From: DAIODI01 sp036746875
Lineage (GTDB): Bacteria; Pseudomonadota; Alphaproteobacteria; Rhizobiales; Aestuariivirgaceae
Assembly (NCBI GenBank): GCA_036746875.1
Contig: DAIODI010000110.1
Location: 1 to 9,650, forward strand
Direction: 5' to 3'
Length of the DNA stretch: 9,650 nucleotides
Shown: piece after piece, positions 5,985 through 9,650 of the stretch
How positions within the stretch are numbered: position 1 is the first letter of the stretch
Layout of the letters: each line of letters opens with the position of its first letter
Made by a program: the position numbers and the translations under genes
Notes under the pieces: model-generated
What the model was told of the DNA's origin: nothing
The model's database searches: none
Seen by the model: only the letters and a program-made list of their open reading frames with translations

Positions 5985-6754
5985 ATGAAGCTCGTCTACG
6001 CCGCCGCCTCGCCTTACGCCCGCATGGTTCTGGTGACGGCCCACGAGGTAGGGCTGGCGAGTCAACTGGAGATCGTCCAGTCCGGCCCCCTGCCGCCCAC
6101 CGGCGTCAACGAGGATGTGANNNNNNNNNNNNNNNNNNNNNNNNNNNNNNNNNNNNNNNNNNNNNNNNNNNNNNNNNNNNNNNNNNNNNNNNNNNNNNNN
6201 NNNNNNNNNNNNNNNNNNNNCTGGAGATCGTCCAGTCCGGCCCCCTGCCGCCCACCGGCGTCAACGAGGATGTGACGCGGCTCACCCCGCTCGGCAAGGT
6301 GCCCTGCCTCGTCACCGATCACGGCCACGCGCTCTACGACAGCCGGGTGATCTGCGAGTACCTCTGCCACCGTGCCGGCGACAAGCGGCTGCTGCCCGAC
6401 GAGCCGGTGAGGCGGTTCCGCCTGCTGACGCTGCAGGCGCTGGGCCAGGGCATCTGCGACACGGCGCTGGGCTTGCGCTACGAAACCGCGGCGCGGCCCG
6501 AAGCCTTGCGCTGGCCGGAATGGGTGGAGCGCAACCGGCTGCGCGTGCTTTCGGCGCTGGACGAGATCGAGCGGTCGTTCGTCGCCGACCTCGAGGCGAT
6601 GAACGCCGGTTCGATCGCCGCGGCCTGCGCGCTCGGTTACCTCGACCTGCGCTTCGCCGACATGACGTGGCGCGACGGCCGCCCGAAGACGGCCGCGGCC
6701 TATGCGGCGCTGGCGGCGCGCCCCTCCCTGGCGCAGACCGTGCCGGTGGGCTGA
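5985..6754 (+). CDS. Glutathione S-transferase, split by a scaffold gap but probably intact
   Basis: The N-terminal part reads MKLVYAAASPYARMV, a thioredoxin-fold GST start with Ser9 as the likely catalytic residue. After 45 codons the sequence enters 100 Ns, then restarts with the same 55 bases. As written, the frame shifts across the gap. Removing one repeat copy plus the Ns (155 bases) restores one 204-residue frame, the usual bacterial GST length. In that joined protein, KVPCLV holds the cis-proline Pro55, and YDSRVICEYL holds Asp67 and Ser68 for the glutathione gamma-glutamyl group. Residues about 85-200 are the helical C-terminal domain. The enzyme would conjugate glutathione or act as a glutathione-dependent reductase; the substrate is unknown. 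AGG seven bases before the ATG supports the start. It follows the peroxiredoxin gene but is separated from it by a terminator candidate. Confidence 0.85.
6066..6120 (+). repeat. Left copy of a 55-bp duplicate flanking the assembly gap
   Basis: This stretch, beginning CTGGAGATCG and ending GAGGATGTGA, recurs exactly at 6221-6275. It ends at the first N. It represents the overlapping end of the left contig rather than a biological repeat. Confidence 0.92.
6121..6220. other. Assembly gap of exactly 100 N
   Basis: A run of exactly 100 Ns, the conventional length for a scaffold gap of unknown size. Identical 55-base ends on both sides imply that the contigs overlap, so the true gap size is probably minus 55. 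Confidence 0.97.
6221..6275 (+). repeat. Right copy of the 55-bp duplicate flanking the assembly gap
   Basis: Identical base for base to 6066-6120 and starting directly after the Ns. It continues into the rest of the glutathione S-transferase gene in the correct frame when the left copy and the gap are removed. Confidence 0.92.
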
Positions 6755-6766
6755 TGCCCGCCGCCG

Positions 6767-7384
6767 TCACGGCCCCTTCCAGTCGAGCGCGACGATCTCG
6801 GCGCTGCGGCCCCGGAAATCCCAGTTGCGGCCGAAGGCGCGCAGCCTCGACTTCACCGCCTGCGCCACCACGATCTGCGGGCCGATCCAGTACTGGCTGT
6901 TCTCGATCACCGTATGCTGGCCGGGCCTCGCGCCGGCGATCGGCTGGATTTCGCCCTCGATGATCTTGGGGATGACAAAGCGGCGGGTGTCGCCGTCCAC
7001 CTCGTAGCGCACCTCCTCCTGGTGGACGCCGAGGAACTTGCCGACGAGGATCGACAGCAGGTGCGTCGTGCCCCTGGCGCGGCCCGACATGATCCGGGTG
7101 AGCGCCTTCACCTGGTAAACGTCGGCGCGGCTGTCGATGTAAACGCCCGCCGTCCAGTTGCCGCGGCTCATCAGGCCGGGAATCTCGATGATCAGCCCCA
7201 GGTTGAGGCCGCCAAGGCTCACCCCGCCGTAACGCCCCTCGTCGATCCTGATCCCGCCCCAGGTCTGGCAGTAGCCTTCGGTCGGCGGGTGCTTGCCGAG
7301 CGACAGCACGCACGGGCAGAACACCGTGCAGTTGCACGACAGCATCAGCTCGCCCTTCAGCGTCCAGGGTTCTATCTCCGCCAC
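6767..7384 (-). CDS. DUF1326 family protein with a CxCx3CxC motif
   Basis: A 205-residue protein from GTG 7384, beginning AEIEPWTLKGELMLSCNC, which I recognise as the start of DUF1326 proteins. No signal peptide or membrane segment is visible, so it is probably cytoplasmic. The clear feature is a four-cysteine cluster C17-N-C19-TVF-C23-P-C25 followed by C39 in EGYCQTW, which looks like a metal-binding or redox site. The rest appears to be a compact beta-rich domain ending in LDWKGP. The biochemical role is not known to me. The start overlaps the end of the upstream DUF2182 gene by 13 bases, with a strong ribosome site inside that gene, so the two proteins are very likely made together. The stop faces the GST gene tail to tail, 12 bases away. 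Confidence 0.85.
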   Translation of the reverse strand: MAEIEPWTLKGELMLSCNCTVFCPCVLSLGKHPPTEGYCQTWGGIRIDEGRYGGVSLGGLNLGLIIEIPGLMSRGNWTAGVYIDSRADVYQVKALTRIMSGRARGTTHLLSILVGKFLGVHQEEVRYEVDGDTRRFVIPKIIEGEIQPIAGARPGQHTVIENSQYWIGPQIVVAQAVKSRLRAFGRNWDFRGRSAEIVALDWKGP

Positions 7385-8211
7385 ACCTGATCCTCCCAAA
7401 CCATTGAACTTGCAATGAGAACAGCGCCGGCCCCAATCAGCACGAAGGCCATGGCCCGGGCCACCGCCTCGCCCTTCGGGTGGGCCTTCTCGGCGAGCAT
7501 GACAACCGCCAGCGCCGCCATCGCGGCGAGGTTCATGAAGGCGCCGGCGAACATCAGCGCCATCAGCCCGAGGCAGCAGCCGAGACACAGCGCGCCCTGC
7601 TCAATCCCCATGCGGAACACCCCCGGCGCGGTGTCGCGCCAGCGGGCGAGGAAGTACGGCATCGGGCGGCGGCATTTCGTGAGGCAGGCGTGCTTGATCG
7701 GCGACATCTGGTAGAGCCCGGCGGCGAGCGTCAGCGCCCCCAGGGACAGCAGCGGCGGCAGGCCCAGCGCGGCCACAGGCGCGGCGAGCGCGGTTTGCAG
7801 CGCCGCGGCGGCGAGCGCAAAGGCCAGCCACACCGCCATGTAGCCCGAAACCAGCACGACCGCCGGCACGACCGCCATGCCCTTGGCGCGGGCGGCGTCC
7901 GCGATGTCGAGGTAGGTGGAGATCATCGGCGCGGCGGTAGGGAGCATCATGGCGAACGCCATCGCCGCCCACATGGCGGCGAGCGCGCCGAAGCCCTGCC
8001 AGGTTGCGGCGGCCCCGCCTTCGGCGCTGCACAGCGAGGCGGCGAGCAGCGCAGTGAGCGACGCCTCCCCGGCTCCGGCGGCCATGAGCGCCAGCAGGAC
8101 CCACGCCGACGCCACGATGGCCGTCAGCGCCGCCCCGAACAGGGCGTGCGGACGATCGGCGGCGCGGCGCAGGAGCGGCGGCGCGGCGGAACCGGCGGCG
8201 AGCGGCTTCAT
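7372..8211 (-). CDS. DUF2182 integral membrane protein, predicted metal-binding
   Basis: From ATG 8211 the product is 279 residues with several hydrophobic segments: about 24-46, 72-96, 114-142, 145-167, 207-238 and 250-270. Family landmarks are MWAAMAFAMMLPTAAPM (80-96), YQMSPIKHACLTKCRRPM (167-184) and GIEQGALCLGCCLGLMALMF (202-221), then MNLAAM (226-231) and EK (241-242). Cys176, Cys180, Cys209, Cys212 and Cys213, with His174 and many methionines, are candidate metal ligands. The family is described as a predicted metal-binding membrane protein; which metal, and whether it transports it, I cannot say. The stop overlaps the DUF1326 start by 13 bases. The start is uncertain because no good ribosome site precedes ATG 8211, though length and the first membrane segment fit. 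It diverges from the monooxygenase gene. Confidence 0.82.
   Translation of the reverse strand: MKPLAAGSAAPPLLRRAADRPHALFGAALTAIVASAWVLLALMAAGAGEASLTALLAASLCSAEGGAAATWQGFGALAAMWAAMAFAMMLPTAAPMISTYLDIADAARAKGMAVVPAVVLVSGYMAVWLAFALAAAALQTALAAPVAALGLPPLLSLGALTLAAGLYQMSPIKHACLTKCRRPMPYFLARWRDTAPGVFRMGIEQGALCLGCCLGLMALMFAGAFMNLAAMAALAVVMLAEKAHPKGEAVARAMAFVLIGAGAVLIASSMVWEDQVWRR
7391..7397 (-). promoter_or_regulatory. Ribosome binding site for the DUF1326 gene inside the DUF2182 gene
   Basis: On the minus strand GGGAGGA precedes GTG 7384 by six bases and lies in the last codons of the DUF2182 gene. This fixes the GTG start and suggests translational coupling. The in-frame ATG far upstream (7588) would read through the DUF2182 gene and is not credible. 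Confidence 0.8.
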
Positions 8212-8334
8212 GGGCGCGATGGTGCCCGCCGCCGCCCGTTCGATCAAGCGCGCGCAAACGGGGGCTGGGGGCGATGATCCTTCACGTGGCGAACGCGGTA
8301 TCGTAATCCTGAAGCGGCACGTTGGAGCTTGCGG
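8212..8334. promoter_or_regulatory. Divergent spacer between the DUF2182 and monooxygenase genes
   Basis: The 123 bases must contain promoters for both directions. TATCGT at 8299-8304 could be a -10 for the plus-strand gene, but I see no convincing -35 at the right distance. GGAG at 8324-8327 is the ribosome site for ATG 8335. No strong dyad stands out. Confidence 0.35.
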
Positions 8335-9573
8335 ATGGCGGGGCGCGAAACGGAGATTCTTGTGGCGGGTGGCGGCCCGGCGGGTCTGGCGGCGGCGTGT
8401 CTTGCCGCCGTTGCGGGGCGGCCCGTGTTGCTCGCCGCCCCGCCTGCAGACGCGAACGATCCGCGCACGGTGGCGCTGATGGCGCCCTCGATCCGGCTGC
8501 TGGCGGCGATCGGCGTCTGGCCGGGCGAACTCAGGGCGGCGGGCGCGCCGCTGCGGAAGCTGGCGCTGGTGGACGAGACGGGCGGGCTGATGAGCGCGCC
8601 GCACATGATCTTCGACGCCCGCGAGGCGGGCGAGCTGGTGGCGGGCGGTCTGCCGGAGGAGACCGGCGGCGAACCGGCGTTCGGCTGGAACATCCCGGTG
8701 GCGGCTTTGACGGCGGCGCTGGAGGCGCGGCTGGCGGCGCGGGCCGTGCCGCGCCTGCCGGTGAAGGCGCTGCGGCTTTCGCCGGCTCCCGGCGCGGCGC
8801 TGGTGACGCTGGAGGACGGCTCGACGGTTGGCGCCCGCGCGGTGATCGCCGCCGACGGCCACGCCTCGAAGCTGCGCGCCGCCGCCGGCATCGGCACGGT
8901 GGACTGGGCCTACGACAAGGCGGCCATCGCCACCTCGTTCGCGCACACGCAGCCCCACCACAATGTCTCGACGGAGCGCCACAAGCCCGGCGGACCGTTC
9001 ACCACCGTGCCGCTGCCGGGCGGCCGCTCAAGCCTCGTGTGGATGGAGCGGCCCGCCCGCGTCGGCGAACTGATGGCGCTGCCCGATGCCGCGTTCGCCG
9101 CCGCCATCCAGGCGGAGCTTTCCGGCGCGCTGGGCCGGGTGAGCGATCCGGGGCCGCGGCGGGCGTTTCCGATGCGCGGGCTCACCGCGCGAACGTTCGC
9201 TGCGTCCCGCGTGTTCCTGGTGGGCGAGGCGGCGCATGTGATGCCGCCCATCGGCGCGCAGGGGCTCAACATGTCGCTGCGCGATGCGGCGCTGGCGGTG
9301 GAGCTGATCGCCGACGCCCTCGCCTTCGGCGACGATCCGGGGGCCACGCGGGTGACGGCCGTGTACGACCGCCGCCGCCGGCGCGACGTGGCGCCGCGGC
9401 TGGCCATCGTGGACGCCATGAACCGCTCGCTGCTCACCGGCCTTGCGCCCGTGGGGGCGCTGCGGGCGCTTGGGCTGCAGGCGCTGGCGGCGCTACCGCC
9501 GCTCAAGCGCTACGCCATGACGGTGGGCCTGGGCGGCGGCGCGGCCGACCTCCCTCGCCTCATGCGGGGGTGA
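8335..9573 (+). CDS. UbiH/UbiF/COQ6-family FAD-dependent monooxygenase
   Basis: A 412-residue flavoprotein hydroxylase. The N-terminal Rossmann motif is ILVAGGGPAGLAAA (8-21). VIAADGHASKLR (170-181) holds the DG motif that contacts FAD and NAD(P)H. VFLVGEAAHVMPPIGAQGLNMSLRDAA (293-319) is the ribityl-binding motif in the GEAAH variant that I associate with alphaproteobacterial members, where many relatives have GDAAH. The family hydroxylates the aromatic ring of ubiquinone precursors at the inner membrane, using NAD(P)H and oxygen. Which ring carbon is attacked cannot be read from sequence. The arginine-rich YDRRRRRDV (344-352) is unremarkable for the family. ATG 8335 has GGAG seven bases upstream; an in-frame TTG at 8329 is less likely. 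It diverges from the DUF2182-DUF1326 operon. Confidence 0.87.
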   Translation: MAGRETEILVAGGGPAGLAAACLAAVAGRPVLLAAPPADANDPRTVALMAPSIRLLAAIGVWPGELRAAGAPLRKLALVDETGGLMSAPHMIFDAREAGELVAGGLPEETGGEPAFGWNIPVAALTAALEARLAARAVPRLPVKALRLSPAPGAALVTLEDGSTVGARAVIAADGHASKLRAAAGIGTVDWAYDKAAIATSFAHTQPHHNVSTERHKPGGPFTTVPLPGGRSSLVWMERPARVGELMALPDAAFAAAIQAELSGALGRVSDPGPRRAFPMRGLTARTFAASRVFLVGEAAHVMPPIGAQGLNMSLRDAALAVELIADALAFGDDPGATRVTAVYDRRRRRDVAPRLAIVDAMNRSLLTGLAPVGALRALGLQALAALPPLKRYAMTVGLGGGAADLPRLMRG

Positions 9574-9603
9574 GGCCCCGCAAGACCTCACCCTGCACAA
9601 GCG

Positions 9604-9650
9604 TCAGACAAACAGGAAACCTGACGAGTCCAGCGACGAGAGCGAAAAGT
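9604..9650 (-). CDS. Possible C-terminal end of a convergent gene, cut by the window edge
   Basis: On the minus strand an open frame enters from the right edge and ends at TGA (9606-9604), giving FSLSSLDSSGFLFV. Ten of its 14 codons end in G or C, in keeping with the local genome, and it would stop 30 bases after the monooxygenase stop in a tail-to-tail arrangement. Another minus-strand frame is also open but overlaps the monooxygenase end. Fourteen codons are too few to name a product or be sure it is coding. Confidence 0.3.
   Translation of the reverse strand, partial: FSLSSLDSSGFLFV

Noticed and set aside
5985..6275. A truncated GST pseudogene or a true internal duplication
   Set aside because: The duplicate ends exactly at the N run on both sides, and joining the copies restores a full-length gene, as expected of overlapping contig ends.
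7372..8982. Extended 536-residue reading of the DUF2182 frame
   Set aside because: The first 250 or so residues are low-quality Arg/Ala-rich sequence antisense to the monooxygenase gene; the family homology begins near MKPLAAG at 8211.
9601..9650. Hammerhead-ribozyme-like string: GTC, then CTGACGAG, then GCGAAA.
   Set aside because: The core words appear in the right order, but stem II between CTGACGA and GAAA does not pair beyond two bases, stem III does not match, and CTGACG instead pairs with CGTCAG just upstream (9602-9607). The sequence is equally well explained as the antisense of a possible gene end on the minus strand.

Overview
The window reads as high-GC alphaproteobacterial chromosome. 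Coding blocks I counted by hand are about 70% G+C, with strong G/C preference at third codon positions. The gene set fits that group: a MetZ-type sulfhydrylase paired with a rhodanese, a dimethylglycine/sarcosine dehydrogenase, a DUF2182-DUF1326 pair, and a UbiH-family hydroxylase with a GEAAH motif. I cannot name the genus. Bases 1-232 stand apart at about 43% G+C and carry only unrecognised gene fragments.

Layout. 1-232: low-GC stretch with a possible gene tail and a possible 45-residue ORF that stops one base before the metZ stop codon. 233-1850 (minus): a two-gene operon, rhodanese-like protein then metZ, which makes homocysteine. 1851-2035: divergent intergenic region with a hairpin. 2036-4495 (plus): an 819-residue FAD- and folate-dependent demethylating dehydrogenase. 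4570-5025 (plus): small YccF-family inner-membrane protein. 5026-5111: a short region with an inverted repeat over a promoter-like sequence. 5112-5771 (plus): 1-Cys peroxiredoxin of the Prx6 type. 5772-5984: two hairpins with the same core in opposite orientation (the first is a good terminator candidate), then a short tandem repeat. 5985-6754 (plus): a glutathione S-transferase interrupted by a 100-N scaffold gap. The same 55 bases lie on both sides of the gap, so the gene is almost certainly intact in the organism (204 residues). 6767-8211 (minus): a translationally coupled pair, DUF2182 membrane protein then DUF1326 protein, both rich in candidate metal ligands. 8335-9573 (plus): UbiH-family FAD monooxygenase. 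9604-9650 (minus): possible C-terminal end of a convergent gene running off the window.

How the genes may work together (inference). MetZ supplies homocysteine. The divergent dehydrogenase passes the one-carbon unit from N-methyl groups to tetrahydrofolate, which can be reduced to methyl-THF for methylating homocysteine. Both genes could therefore feed methionine synthesis from one divergent regulatory region. Peroxiredoxin and glutathione S-transferase are adjacent thiol-dependent protective enzymes. The DUF2182-DUF1326 pair is the least understood part of the window. I found no CRISPR array, transposase, tRNA or rRNA, and no clearly new multi-gene system.
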